Of a DNA stretch of 64,000 nt, positions 26,455 to 35,630 are shown piece after piece. This stretch comes from RGZA01 sp964568585 (GTDB taxonomy: Bacteria; Pseudomonadota; Alphaproteobacteria; UBA9219; RGZA01). The stretch spans positions 1 to 64,000 of the forward strand of contig CAZMQI010000001.1 of the NCBI GenBank assembly GCA_964568585.1, written 5' to 3'. A program made the translations under genes and the position numbers. Numbering within the stretch: the first letter of the stretch is position 1; every line of letters starts with the position of its first letter. Below the pieces are notes generated by a model. That model was not told the origin of the DNA and made no database searches. It was given only the letters and a program-made list of their open reading frames with translations.

Positions 26455-29400
26455 GGAGCTGCAGGTGTATGTGGTGCCGCGGGGGCTTCCTCAGGTTTCA
26501 CTTTTGTGATGTCCTTATCCATAAACAGGATATTGCGTAAAATGCCGGGCGCCAGCACCGATACCGGATTGACCGAAACCTTCGCTTTTGAAATCGGCCC
26601 TTCCACGCGGTAGGTTGCGGCAAATACCCCCTGCCCGTCGCCGCCAGTTAAAATATCGCCAATCACCGGAATGGCAGAGAGAATACGGCTGATAAAATAA
26701 ACAGGGATAACCTGCCCTTCCAACTCCAGCGTGCTTTGTTGTAAATCAACCTTACCCGCAACGGTCAACCCTAACGAACCGCTGGAGGTATGCGCCTTAT
26801 CAATCACAATCGTATCTTTGCTCCAGATATATTCGCCGTTCAATTCGCCAAAGCCAAGCCCATCACCGCTGAGCATCATCGCCAAACCATCCGGCGAAAT
26901 CGCACTGATGAGCTGAGCCAAAGCAGGCATATTGGTAATACGGTAATTGTCCATTTTGATATGACCAAAGATATTGCGTAAGCGATCGCCCGGCTCACTC
27001 TTGCCATCAATGTTCAACCTACCACCAATCATGGTATCAGTCACATCAAGCGAAGCGAGGATATTGCCAAGATTTGGCGTGCTGGCAGACAGCACTGTGC
27101 GTCCAGCGTTTGGTTTGACACTGAAATTGAATGGCGTTTTGTTTTTCGCCATGACGGAGGCGTCGAGCATTGCCCAGCCGAATTCATCACGTGTTCCTTT
27201 TATATTTACATCCGAGAGTTCTGCCTTCGCACCAGTAATAATACGCTTTAACTGCACATCTACCTTTAATGGCGTGGATGCTTTGGCAGGCGCAGGAGTT
27301 GCCTTCGCATCAACTGGAGATGCATCGAACGCATGACGAATATCCAACACATCGCCGATGATTTGAATACTCGGCACACCATCGCTGCCACGCGTGAACT
27401 CGGCACGGGCATGGGTCGCATCCAGTTGCAGCGGGTTGATGGTGAGCTTGGATAAATGTTGGCCAGCATCAAAGCTGCCCTTGCCATCAATGGTGACATC
27501 TTTGCCGCGAACCTTTAATTCGCTTAGCTCCATCGGCTTGCTGCCGCCCCATTCCAAGGTGGTAGAAAATGTGAATGCTGTATTGGCGGGTTTAATATAA
27601 AATAAATCCTTTACTTCAAGCTGTGTTGTGCTTGCATCCCCGCTTATAGCTAATTTTGAGCGTACCGTGCTGCGCTCATAAGTGACATCCACCGGAAATG
27701 GCGCAGCACTGCTCATCGCCAGCTCGATTCCGAATTTCTTGATGTCTTCGGCTTTCGCATTACCTTTGATGCTAGCTTTACTTAGCAATTCATCAGCATT
27801 CGCGGCTTGGAATGTTTCAACCCATTCTACCGTAGACGGCACATCATTCAATATACCATCGCCTTTAAATGACAACCCGTCCTTGGTGACCGTTAAGGCG
27901 ATATTGCCCTTGGATACGTCCACGAGCCCTGCAACATTCTTCATGGTGCCATCGGTGATTTTGGTATCTGCCTTCAACTCAATCTGTTCGAAAAGCAATT
28001 CTTTAAGCAGCGGAAACGCGATGTGCAGCGTTCCATTGACCGTGCCACTGGTTTCTTTGGGGACGATGCCGATTTTTTTAGCATACCCCATCGGCGGACG
28101 ATCTAACGCTTCCAGCAGTGCGTTCGCTGGCGATGTTACATTTGCATCCAGTGTCATCATTTGTATTTCGGCATTCAGCCCATCAATAATCATGTGGGAC
28201 GGATTTATTTTTACCTCACCCATTTCGCCGCCAGTGATGTTGATATCAAAGCCGTTATCCGTAAACGTGCCCTCGCCGTTCAGTTTCTGGATATTGGGTA
28301 ATGGCTTCCATGCCGTCATATCCAGATTGCTAACCTTTATCGTGCCATGCACATCTTTAAGGGCTGCTGCGCTTACATCATTCTCTGGCACCGTCATAGC
28401 AAGTTTTATAACCACCTCATCCAACTTGCCTTTGTGAATGTTCTCTAAAATCCAATCGCGCGCGTTTTTACCTGCGTTTTCCGGCCATACCTCTCGCAAT
28501 TGCTCAATCGGCACATCTGATAGTTTAAACGTCGCCGCTACATCACGTGGCGTTGACCCCACATGGATATCGGCATCGCCCTGCAAAACCATTTTTTCAA
28601 AATCAAACCGCAAGGGTTCAACGCGCAATACATTATCCTTCTTATTATATCGTGCAACAATCTGGCCTGATTTGAACGGCAAGGCTTTTGGATATAAATC
28701 GGGAATATTGATATCACCCTTATCCAGATTAAGGTTCAACCCGCCATCAATCACATTCACATCTTCATCAAGACTAAGACTAACTGAGCCGGTCAACGGC
28801 GATGATATAAAATTGAATGCCTTAAACTGGGGAATGCTGTCAGCAAAAAGCGATGGGTTTAAATGATCGAATGAGCCAGTAACGGTGAATACTTTATGCG
28901 CCGCATCGTAATTCAACATAAAATCAATAGCGGTCTGCATTTTGTTTTTAGAGATATTCAACCCTGCTTTGCCTGCATAATTGCCCCTACTGCGCTTTAG
29001 CGACAATTCAGGCATCACCGCATTCCATGTGATTTGCTTGCCTTCATCATTCAGGGTAATGCCGCCATTGATGATACTGAGATTAGCAAATAGCCCGAGG
29101 CCAGCCGAACGGGAATTGGGCGAATGCAATATATCGCTTAACAAAGCGATGAGTTCTTCCTTTGAAATATCATCCTTAGATTCACTTTCCGATGGCGGCT
29201 CCACCGCATTTTCGTTGGTGGCTTCACTGCCAGTACCCATAGCACCAAGATGCAGGACACCAGCAGGATCGATACGCATATGCATATGCGGGTTTTTTAC
29301 GGTCACATTCCATGGGCTGCGCGCGTCATCCAGATATCCCATCGGACGCAAACCCAATGTGATTTCCGGAATGGTTGCGATGCTTTGCTCCAGCCTGTCT

Positions 29401-29672
29401 TGCAGTTTCACATCCTTCAGCTCAAGCACAGCGCGATGGCGTTCCTTATCCCATGTCAACAAACTGTGGCCGATTTTTGCATCGACACCATGTTCTTGCG
29501 AACTCAGCAAATTCTCGAATGCGGGAGTTAATTCCGTGATGGCAAGTGGGCCTTGCGTCAAACGCAGCGCAAGCAAAAACACGCCTATGAATAGAGCGGC
29601 GCCGCAAAATGCCAACCCTTCCAGTAATAATTTGAATGTAATTTTTACGTGTTTAATTTTTGGGTAACGCAT
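26451..29672 (-). CDS. Large AsmA/YhdP-like envelope protein (DUF3971-type)
   Basis: A 1073-residue protein with one N-terminal transmembrane segment (about residues 10-37) and a long periplasmic region made of beta-rich repeats with recurrent L-x-V/D-G patterns, as in the AsmA/YhdP/TamB bridge proteins that carry phospholipids towards the outer membrane. The C-terminal 250 residues (GEPGDRLRN..., LNGEYIWSKDTIVI, VAGKVDLQQSTLELEGQVIPVYF) match the AsmA-like C-terminal region. The last residues are Pro/Ala-rich. The gene is alone on its strand. Assignment to the family is firm in character; the exact orthologue is not. Confidence 0.85.
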   Translation of the reverse strand: MRYPKIKHVKITFKLLLEGLAFCGAALFIGVFLLALRLTQGPLAITELTPAFENLLSSQEHGVDAKIGHSLLTWDKERHRAVLELKDVKLQDRLEQSIATIPEITLGLRPMGYLDDARSPWNVTVKNPHMHMRIDPAGVLHLGAMGTGSEATNENAVEPPSESESKDDISKEELIALLSDILHSPNSRSAGLGLFANLSIINGGITLNDEGKQITWNAVMPELSLKRSRGNYAGKAGLNISKNKMQTAIDFMLNYDAAHKVFTVTGSFDHLNPSLFADSIPQFKAFNFISSPLTGSVSLSLDEDVNVIDGGLNLNLDKGDINIPDLYPKALPFKSGQIVARYNKKDNVLRVEPLRFDFEKMVLQGDADIHVGSTPRDVAATFKLSDVPIEQLREVWPENAGKNARDWILENIHKGKLDEVVIKLAMTVPENDVSAAALKDVHGTIKVSNLDMTAWKPLPNIQKLNGEGTFTDNGFDINITGGEMGEVKINPSHMIIDGLNAEIQMMTLDANVTSPANALLEALDRPPMGYAKKIGIVPKETSGTVNGTLHIAFPLLKELLFEQIELKADTKITDGTMKNVAGLVDVSKGNIALTVTKDGLSFKGDGILNDVPSTVEWVETFQAANADELLSKASIKGNAKAEDIKKFGIELAMSSAAPFPVDVTYERSTVRSKLAISGDASTTQLEVKDLFYIKPANTAFTFSTTLEWGGSKPMELSELKVRGKDVTIDGKGSFDAGQHLSKLTINPLQLDATHARAEFTRGSDGVPSIQIIGDVLDIRHAFDASPVDAKATPAPAKASTPLKVDVQLKRIITGAKAELSDVNIKGTRDEFGWAMLDASVMAKNKTPFNFSVKPNAGRTVLSASTPNLGNILASLDVTDTMIGGRLNIDGKSEPGDRLRNIFGHIKMDNYRITNMPALAQLISAISPDGLAMMLSGDGLGFGELNGEYIWSKDTIVIDKAHTSSGSLGLTVAGKVDLQQSTLELEGQVIPVYFISRILSAIPVIGDILTGGDGQGVFAATYRVEGPISKAKVSVNPVSVLAPGILRNILFMDKDITKVKPEEAPAAPHTPAAP

Positions 29673-29795
29673 CAGAAAAAAGCGAAGAGATTATAAACAG
29701 GATGGGAAGTGCCAGAGTCTTAGCTTGACTCTTATCGATGGTATCATCATTTTCATTATTGCTTCCATACTTTTAACATTCATCAGGGTACAAAA

Positions 29796-30419
29796 ATGGC
29801 TCAAGCTAAAAAGACTGCCGCTAAATCATCACCGAAAAAAGCAATCAAAACAGTTGCGAAATCAACTCGTCCAGTACTTGCAAAAAAAGCGCCTGTAAAA
29901 AAAGTACAGGCAAAAACCGCGCCAAAGAAGGCTGCAGTAAAACCAAACGTTAAAAGCACCCTCTCCATTGGTAGCAAAGCGCCAGCCGTTTCATTGCAAA
30001 CATTGGAAGGCACCGTGAGCCTTGCAAAACTCAAGGGCAAGAATGTAGTGCTCTATTTCTATCCAAAGGATGATACACCCGGCTGTACCAAGGAAGCCTG
30101 CACTTTCCAAGATAACCTTCCAAAATTCAAAAAAATGGATGCAGTTGTGATTGGTATTTCAAAAGACAACATGGCTTCACATCAAAAATTCGCCAAGAAG
30201 TACAAGTTGAACTTCAACCTTGCCATGGATGAAAATGCGAGCATTGCATCCGCATTCGGTGCATGGATTGAAAAAAGCATGTATGGCAGAAAATATATGG
30301 GGATTGATCGCTCGACATTTCTTATTGATAGCAAAGGCGTTGTGCGTAACGCATGGCGCAATGTGAAAGTCCCCGGCCATGTTGAAGAAGTGATGGAAGC
30401 TGTAAAAAAGCTTAAATAA
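29796..30419 (+). CDS. bcp: Peroxiredoxin (BCP family) with a histone-like N-terminal extension
   Basis: A thiol peroxidase reducing hydroperoxides with thioredoxin. The peroxiredoxin domain covers about residues 53-207, with peroxidatic C97 and resolving C102 (GCTKEACTF), the 4-residue spacing of atypical 2-Cys BCP. The first 52 residues are almost entirely Lys, Ala, Pro, Thr and Val (for example KKAIKTVAKS and APKKAAVKP), resembling histone H1-like tails; BCP proteins usually lack this. The tail has no hydrophobic core and is not a signal peptide. AGGGT precedes the ATG. Sua5 follows after 3 nt, likely in one operon with the FAD oxidase. Confidence 0.93.
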   Translation: MAQAKKTAAKSSPKKAIKTVAKSTRPVLAKKAPVKKVQAKTAPKKAAVKPNVKSTLSIGSKAPAVSLQTLEGTVSLAKLKGKNVVLYFYPKDDTPGCTKEACTFQDNLPKFKKMDAVVIGISKDNMASHQKFAKKYKLNFNLAMDENASIASAFGAWIEKSMYGRKYMGIDRSTFLIDSKGVVRNAWRNVKVPGHVEEVMEAVKKLK

Positions 30420-30422
30420 GAG

Positions 30423-31415
30423 ATGAGCTCACCCACCCTGCTTAACCTTGATGCCGCCCATTTTAATAATAGTGGGGCCGATAAAACATTTATCGCGCGC
30501 GCGGCTGAGGTTTTGCGGGGCGGGAAGCTGGTCGCCTTCCCCACTGAAACCGTCTACGGGCTTGGCGGCGATGCCACGAATGAACAAGCAGTAGCCGCTA
30601 TTTTTGCTGCAAAAGGCCGCCCGACGTTTAATCCGCTCATCATCCATATGGCGGATTTCTCTGAATTATCCGCCTATGTCGATATCTCACCTTTGGCAGA
30701 AAATCTGGCCGCGCATTTCATGCCCGGCGCACTCACACTTATCTTACCGCGTAAAAAAGATGCCGCCTTATCATGGCTGGTTAGTGCAGGCATGGATACA
30801 TTGGCGGTACGCATTCCATCGCACGCGGTTGCACGCGCCTTATTGCGGGAAGTTAATGTGCCGATTGCTGCACCTAGCGCAAACCGCTCCGGCAGCGTTA
30901 GTGCAACAACGCCGTTACATGTTCTGGAATCTCTTGGCGACAAAGTGGATTTGATTTTAGGCGCTGGCCGCTCACCGATTGGGATTGAATCAACCATTTT
31001 GGATATCACGGCGGCTACACCCGTCATTCTTCGCCAAGGCGGCGTAACGCAAAGCGAGATTGAAGCTGTGATTGGCAAGGTAGATGTGTTTACTGGACAC
31101 AGCGACACACCAACCTCCCCCGGGCAATTGCAAAGTCATTATGCGCCCAATGCACGTGTAAGGTTGAACGCAACCCATGCCGAAGAAGGTGAAGCATTAC
31201 TAGCATTTGGCCCTGAAATGGGCATAAAAAGCAGTAAAATACGCTTGAATTTAAGCGAGCGCGGCGATTTACACGAGGCAGCCGCCAATCTTTTTGCTAT
31301 GCTGCGTGAATTAGATAAACCCGAGATAAAAACAATCGCCGTGATGTCACTTCCTGAAATTGGCCTTGGCCTTGCCATGAATGACCGTCTGCGTAGAGCG
31401 GCTGCTCCGCGATGA
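30423..31415 (+). CDS. L-threonylcarbamoyladenylate synthase (Sua5/YrdC/YwlC)
   Basis: Makes threonylcarbamoyl-AMP for the t6A37 modification of tRNAs. At 330 residues it is the long Sua5 type: a YrdC domain (about residues 20-205; GGKLVAFPTETVYGLGGDA, KGRPTFNPLIIH, PSANRSGSVSATT) and a C-terminal Sua5 domain with the linker SPGQLQSHYAPN. It starts 3 nt after bcp and overlaps the following FAD oxidase by 4 nt (ATGA), so the three genes are probably cotranscribed. Confidence 0.95.
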   Translation: MSSPTLLNLDAAHFNNSGADKTFIARAAEVLRGGKLVAFPTETVYGLGGDATNEQAVAAIFAAKGRPTFNPLIIHMADFSELSAYVDISPLAENLAAHFMPGALTLILPRKKDAALSWLVSAGMDTLAVRIPSHAVARALLREVNVPIAAPSANRSGSVSATTPLHVLESLGDKVDLILGAGRSPIGIESTILDITAATPVILRQGGVTQSEIEAVIGKVDVFTGHSDTPTSPGQLQSHYAPNARVRLNATHAEEGEALLAFGPEMGIKSSKIRLNLSERGDLHEAAANLFAMLRELDKPEIKTIAVMSLPEIGLGLAMNDRLRRAAAPR

Positions 31416-32812
31416 AAGCTGTATTAGAAAAACTGACCGCACTACTTGGCGCATCCGGTGTGCTAACGGAAGAAAGCGATAAGGAAGCTTACTTGCATGA
31501 ATGGCGCGGGCGCATCACATCCAAAAGTCCGGCAGTGCTGCTACCAAAGAATACTGCTGAAGTTTCTGAAATCGTAAAACTATGCGCTGCTCATTCCATT
31601 CCATTAGTACCACAAAGCGGCAATACAGGCCTTGTTGGTGCATCAGTACCAAATGAAGATAATTCATCGCTGTGTTTAAGCCTAAAACGCATGAACACAA
31701 TCCGCAACATCGATGCCGCGGATTTCAGCATGGTCGCTGAAGCAGGTTGTATTTTACAACTTGTTCAAGAAGCCGCGGCGGCACAAAACCGTTTATTTGC
31801 CATGACGCTTGCATCTGAAGGCTCCGCCTGCATTGGCGGGCTTACCGCAACCAATGCTGGCGGATCATATACCCTTCGTTACGGCAATATGCGCGAACAA
31901 ATCCTTGGGCTGGAAGCCGTTCTGCCCGATGGCAGCATTTGGAATGGCCTTCGTTCGCTTCGCAAAAACAATTCGGGCTATGATTTGAAACAGCTGTTGA
32001 TTGGCAGCGAAGGCACGCTTGGCATCATAACCGCCGCAACACTTAAATTATTACCAAAACCAGAACGCATTGAAACGGCGTTGATTGCACTTCCCAGCCC
32101 GCAAGCGGCGATTGATGTGCTGGGCAAGTTGCGTAGCGCAACACAAGATACCCTTGCCGCGTTCGAGTTAATGCCACGCGTGGCGATTGATTCAGCCGTC
32201 AAATATTGTAATGCACGCAAGCCATTTGGTGCCCAAGAAAATTACAAGTGGATAGCATTGATTGAAACGCACGCCACATCCGGACGTGGTGAAAGCTTGA
32301 CCAGCACTCTGGAACCATTACTGGAAAGCAATGCCATTGAAAATGCAGCGATTGGCGAAAACATCGCACAAAACCGCAGTTTCTGGGCTTTGCGTGAAGC
32401 AATCGTTGAAGCACAAAACCGCATGGGCGCATCGCTAAAACACGACATCTCCATCCCCATCAGCCAGATGGCGGCGTGTATTGAGCAAGGCAGTATCATT
32501 GTAGAAAAGCTTGTTCCGGGTGCCCGCCCCTACACCTTTGGCCATATCGGTGATGGCAATATCCATTTCAATATCAGCCAAGCGGAGGGTGCAGATAATG
32601 ATGCATTCATCGCTAAACGCGAAGTCGTCGCTAGCGCATTGCATGATTTGGTCATAAGCCTTGGTGGTTCAATTAGTGCGGAGCACGGTATTGGCCGTTT
32701 TAAAAAGGCCGAATTCCACCGCACCATTTCACCCGTTGAATTAGAATTGATGCGTAACATCAAGCAAACGCTTGATCCCAAAAATATAATGAACCCCGGT
32801 GTACTTTTTTAA
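31412..32812 (+). CDS. FAD-binding oxidoreductase (GlcD/D2HGDH-like)
   Basis: A 466-residue flavoprotein of the FAD_binding_4 plus FAD-oxidase_C type, oxidising a D-2-hydroxyacid. The PCMH FAD-binding domain contains VPQSGNTGLVGASVP and EGSACIGGLTATNAGGS. The C-terminal part has the conserved GHIGDGNIHFN and SAEHGIGRFK motifs with metal/substrate histidines. The length and motifs fit D-2-hydroxyglutarate dehydrogenase or D-lactate dehydrogenase, and the substrate cannot be chosen. It overlaps Sua5 by 4 nt. Confidence 0.9.
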   Translation: MKAVLEKLTALLGASGVLTEESDKEAYLHEWRGRITSKSPAVLLPKNTAEVSEIVKLCAAHSIPLVPQSGNTGLVGASVPNEDNSSLCLSLKRMNTIRNIDAADFSMVAEAGCILQLVQEAAAAQNRLFAMTLASEGSACIGGLTATNAGGSYTLRYGNMREQILGLEAVLPDGSIWNGLRSLRKNNSGYDLKQLLIGSEGTLGIITAATLKLLPKPERIETALIALPSPQAAIDVLGKLRSATQDTLAAFELMPRVAIDSAVKYCNARKPFGAQENYKWIALIETHATSGRGESLTSTLEPLLESNAIENAAIGENIAQNRSFWALREAIVEAQNRMGASLKHDISIPISQMAACIEQGSIIVEKLVPGARPYTFGHIGDGNIHFNISQAEGADNDAFIAKREVVASALHDLVISLGGSISAEHGIGRFKKAEFHRTISPVELELMRNIKQTLDPKNIMNPGVLF

Positions 32813-33751
32813 TTAAGCCGCGAAAGACGATTTGTTATCTTGCTTATTACCGATAGTCGTAAGCGCATCGTTCATATGCACCTGCGCCAACATCATCGTG
32901 TTGAACAATGTATCGGATGTGCGGTTTTGCTTCAGCACCTGCGCCATCACATCCATGTTCACGGTGATATCGCTGGATACATTGGCTGACATGCTCAGAC
33001 TTGGCAGAACGTAATAGGATGATGAAAGCGATGCTACCTGAGTGGGCGCGCTTGCAACAGGCGCAGAAGCAGCAGATGCAGTCATAACGCCTGTAGACGG
33101 CTCCGCATCAAACTTCTTGGCAAACCGGTTATAGATTTCTTTCAGGCTTAATGCTTTGCCCGTCTTTGAATAGAATACGCTTGGGTTCGCTTCTGCTGCA
33201 TCGGGCAAAGTATCCGCTGCTGGTGCATTGGGCGTGGCATGCATCTTATTGAGGAATGTGGATGCGCCACCTGCACCTAAAAAATGCGCCATGTATAATT
33301 CGGTGCTGCCAATCGTGCCACCGACGGATGCATCCAGATAATCTTTATTCTCTTTGGTGAATTCTGCGGCCATGGCAGATGAAAGGATGGGGTCATGACG
33401 CAAATTCAAAATCTTCTGGCGCATCTCTGGATCGCTTACCGTCAGCCGACCATTCTTTTCGGTGATTGCCGCCGCTTCGTCCGATAAACCATATTGGGTA
33501 CCGTGTTCCTTCACCATCTGTAGCCAAGTAGATTTAATGAACTGGAACAATCCGCTTGCGGAACTGGTACTCGCCTTCGCATTCGGGTTCAAACTGCTTT
33601 CTTGGTCGGCCTTATTGAGCAGGTAGGCAAAATCCACCCCTGTTTTGGTGCTGGCTTGCTGGATAGCACTGATGACGCCGCTTTTGCCAACAGCTTGATT
33701 TTGCTGGGTTTTGCTTAGTTCTGTGATAGCGTTCTGCAGAATATCAGTCAT
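32813..33751 (-). CDS. Lytic transglycosylase (SLT-like) without a signal peptide
   Basis: A 312-residue protein. Residues 20-80 carry the lysozyme-like SLT signature: VDFAYLLNKADQESSLNP (catalytic Glu in QESS) and ASGLFQFIKSTW. The middle part (YMAHFLGAGGASTFLNKM) also fits the fold, and the C-terminus is Ala/Pro/Ser-rich with an unrecognised last 60 residues. The N-terminus MTDILQNAITELSKTQQ is polar, so no Sec signal is present; in-frame Met codons at 33760 and 33793 do not add one. It may be exported by a flagellar or other specialised system. No flagellar gene is in the window. Confidence 0.8.
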   Translation of the reverse strand: MTDILQNAITELSKTQQNQAVGKSGVISAIQQASTKTGVDFAYLLNKADQESSLNPNAKASTSSASGLFQFIKSTWLQMVKEHGTQYGLSDEAAAITEKNGRLTVSDPEMRQKILNLRHDPILSSAMAAEFTKENKDYLDASVGGTIGSTELYMAHFLGAGGASTFLNKMHATPNAPAADTLPDAAEANPSVFYSKTGKALSLKEIYNRFAKKFDAEPSTGVMTASAASAPVASAPTQVASLSSSYYVLPSLSMSANVSSDITVNMDVMAQVLKQNRTSDTLFNTMMLAQVHMNDALTTIGNKQDNKSSFAA

Positions 33752-33808
33752 TATGCTCATTCCTTCCCTTAACCCTTTATTGGCAAAGACCATGCCAAAT
33801 TTTTCTTT

Positions 33809-35569
33809 ATGACCTACACCCCTCCGATTAACGACATTTTGTTCGTCCTCACTCGCCTGATTGGTATCGAAAAACTGGCCAAGCTTCCTGGCTTCGACTC
33901 AGTCAGCGAGGATCTGACACGCTCCATTTTAGAAGAAGCAGGAAAGCTGGCCGCAGGAACCTTCGCGCCGCTTAATCACACAGGCGATAAGCAAGGTTTA
34001 AAATTTTCAAATAACGCCGTGACAATGCCCGATGGTTTTGCCGCCGCATATCAAGAGTATGTGGAAGGCGGATGGAACGGTTTATCATTTGGTGAAGATA
34101 TAGGCGGCCAAGGACTACCGGCAACACTGGCGATGCCCGTGCAGGAAATGTTGCAGACTGCAAATCTATCCCTTGCCCTTTGTACCCTGCTGAACCAAGG
34201 CGCGATTGAATTGCTCAGCGTGCATGGCACGGATGCACAAAAGAAAACCTATCTGCCAAAGATGGTGAGCGGCGCATGGTCTGGCACGATGAATTTAACG
34301 GAAAGTCAGGCGGGTTCGGATGTTGGCGCGGTACGCTGCAAATCCACCAAAGACGGCGCACATTACAAGGTGCAAGGCCAAAAGATATTCATAAGCTATG
34401 GCGAACACGACATGGCAGAAAACATTATCCATCTTGTATTGGCGCGCTTGCCCGACGCCCCTGAAGGTACAAAAGGCCTATCCCTATTTCTGGTTCCAAA
34501 ATTCTTGGTGAATGCGGATGGCTCGCTTGGCGCACGCAATGATGCCTATGCGATTTCGATTGAACATAAACTAGGCCAGCATGCCAGCCCCACCGGCACC
34601 ATGGCATATGGTGATAAGGGTAATTGTTATGCGGAACTTGTGGGCGGTGAAAATCGTGGCATCGAAGCAATGTTCGTGATGATGAATAATGCGCGTATCG
34701 GTGTTGGACTTCAGGGTTTGGCGCTGTGCGAACGTTCCATGCAGCAAGCGGCAGATTATGCCCGCAACCGCGTGCAAAGCAAACCATTGAAGAAGGGGGC
34801 GGATAAGCCCGTGACTATCATCACGCACCCCGATGTGCGCCGTATGTTGATGTCCATGAAGTCACAAACCGAAGCTGCGCGGGCGCTGGCCTACAGCGCA
34901 GCATTCGCGATTGATGCGGAGCAACAAGACCGCGTTGATTTGCTAACGCCGATTGTAAAAGCATGGATTACTGATTTATCAAACGAACTAACCTCCACCG
35001 CTGTGCAGGTATTTGGTGGTATGGGCTTTGTTGAAGAAACCGGCGCAGCACAGCATATGCGCGATGCGCGCGTATTGGCGATTTATGAAGGCACGAACGG
35101 TATTCAGGCCAATGATCTGGTATTCCGGAAGTTAGCCCGCGATGACGGCAAATCATTTAATGCCTATGTTGCGGAAATGAAAGCGATTGCCCAAACTATT
35201 GGCGCAGAACAAGGCGACGATGCCGCCGCGATTGCAGCAAGTTTGAACACATCGCTGGGCCATCTTGAAAAAGCTGCGGCACATTTATTGCCGTTGGCAA
35301 AAACCGATATGAATTCGGCGGCCTTTGCCGCCGTTCCATTCCTGCGTTTATTCGCCGTGACCGCTGGCGGTGCACGCATGGCAGAATCCGCATTAATTGC
35401 CAATAATGAATTAAAGGCACCGCAGGATTTCTCCGCTGACTTCCTTGAAAACAAAATCATCACAGCGCGGTTCTATGCAGAAAGTATCTTGCCGCAAACC
35501 GCAGGATTATTGCCTGTTATCCTCGCTAAACAACAAGGCGTGATGACGATGCCAGAAAACTGGTTCTAG
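33809..35569 (+). CDS. Acyl-CoA dehydrogenase
   Basis: A 586-residue FAD enzyme for alpha,beta-dehydrogenation of an acyl-CoA. It is longer than classic ACADs (about 380) because of N-terminal and C-terminal extensions, as in the DmdC-like/long-chain group. MNLTESQAGSDVGAV is the FAD-binding signature; AIYEGTNGIQANDL carries the presumed catalytic base E427. The C-terminal 120 residues form the extra helical domain. Fatty acid, aromatic-acid or methylthiopropionyl-CoA substrates are all possible. It stands divergent from the lytic transglycosylase gene with no visible Shine-Dalgarno sequence. Confidence 0.92.
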   Translation: MTYTPPINDILFVLTRLIGIEKLAKLPGFDSVSEDLTRSILEEAGKLAAGTFAPLNHTGDKQGLKFSNNAVTMPDGFAAAYQEYVEGGWNGLSFGEDIGGQGLPATLAMPVQEMLQTANLSLALCTLLNQGAIELLSVHGTDAQKKTYLPKMVSGAWSGTMNLTESQAGSDVGAVRCKSTKDGAHYKVQGQKIFISYGEHDMAENIIHLVLARLPDAPEGTKGLSLFLVPKFLVNADGSLGARNDAYAISIEHKLGQHASPTGTMAYGDKGNCYAELVGGENRGIEAMFVMMNNARIGVGLQGLALCERSMQQAADYARNRVQSKPLKKGADKPVTIITHPDVRRMLMSMKSQTEAARALAYSAAFAIDAEQQDRVDLLTPIVKAWITDLSNELTSTAVQVFGGMGFVEETGAAQHMRDARVLAIYEGTNGIQANDLVFRKLARDDGKSFNAYVAEMKAIAQTIGAEQGDDAAAIAASLNTSLGHLEKAAAHLLPLAKTDMNSAAFAAVPFLRLFAVTAGGARMAESALIANNELKAPQDFSADFLENKIITARFYAESILPQTAGLLPVILAKQQGVMTMPENWF

Positions 35570-35630
35570 CCGTTTGACTTTCGGTTTATGTATTTCTACA
35601 CTTTAACGCATATCAACATTTGAACCGACC

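Noticed and set aside
27682..28437. Long open frame (251 codons) on the plus strand, opposite the AsmA-like gene
   Set aside because: It is a shadow of the strongly supported minus-strand frame, with no ribosome-binding site and no recognisable protein features.
28981..29667. Another open frame (228 codons) opposite the AsmA-like gene
   Set aside because: Same reason: antisense to a coherent 1073-residue gene.
29714..29732. AGAGTC-N7-GACTCT inverted repeat upstream of the peroxiredoxin gene
   Set aside because: Six base pairs with no T-run and no neighbouring pattern; too weak to call a regulatory site.
33792..33812. Seven-codon frame (six residues) ending in ATGA over the acyl-CoA dehydrogenase start
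   Set aside because: Too short and lacking a ribosome-binding site; no evidence of translation.
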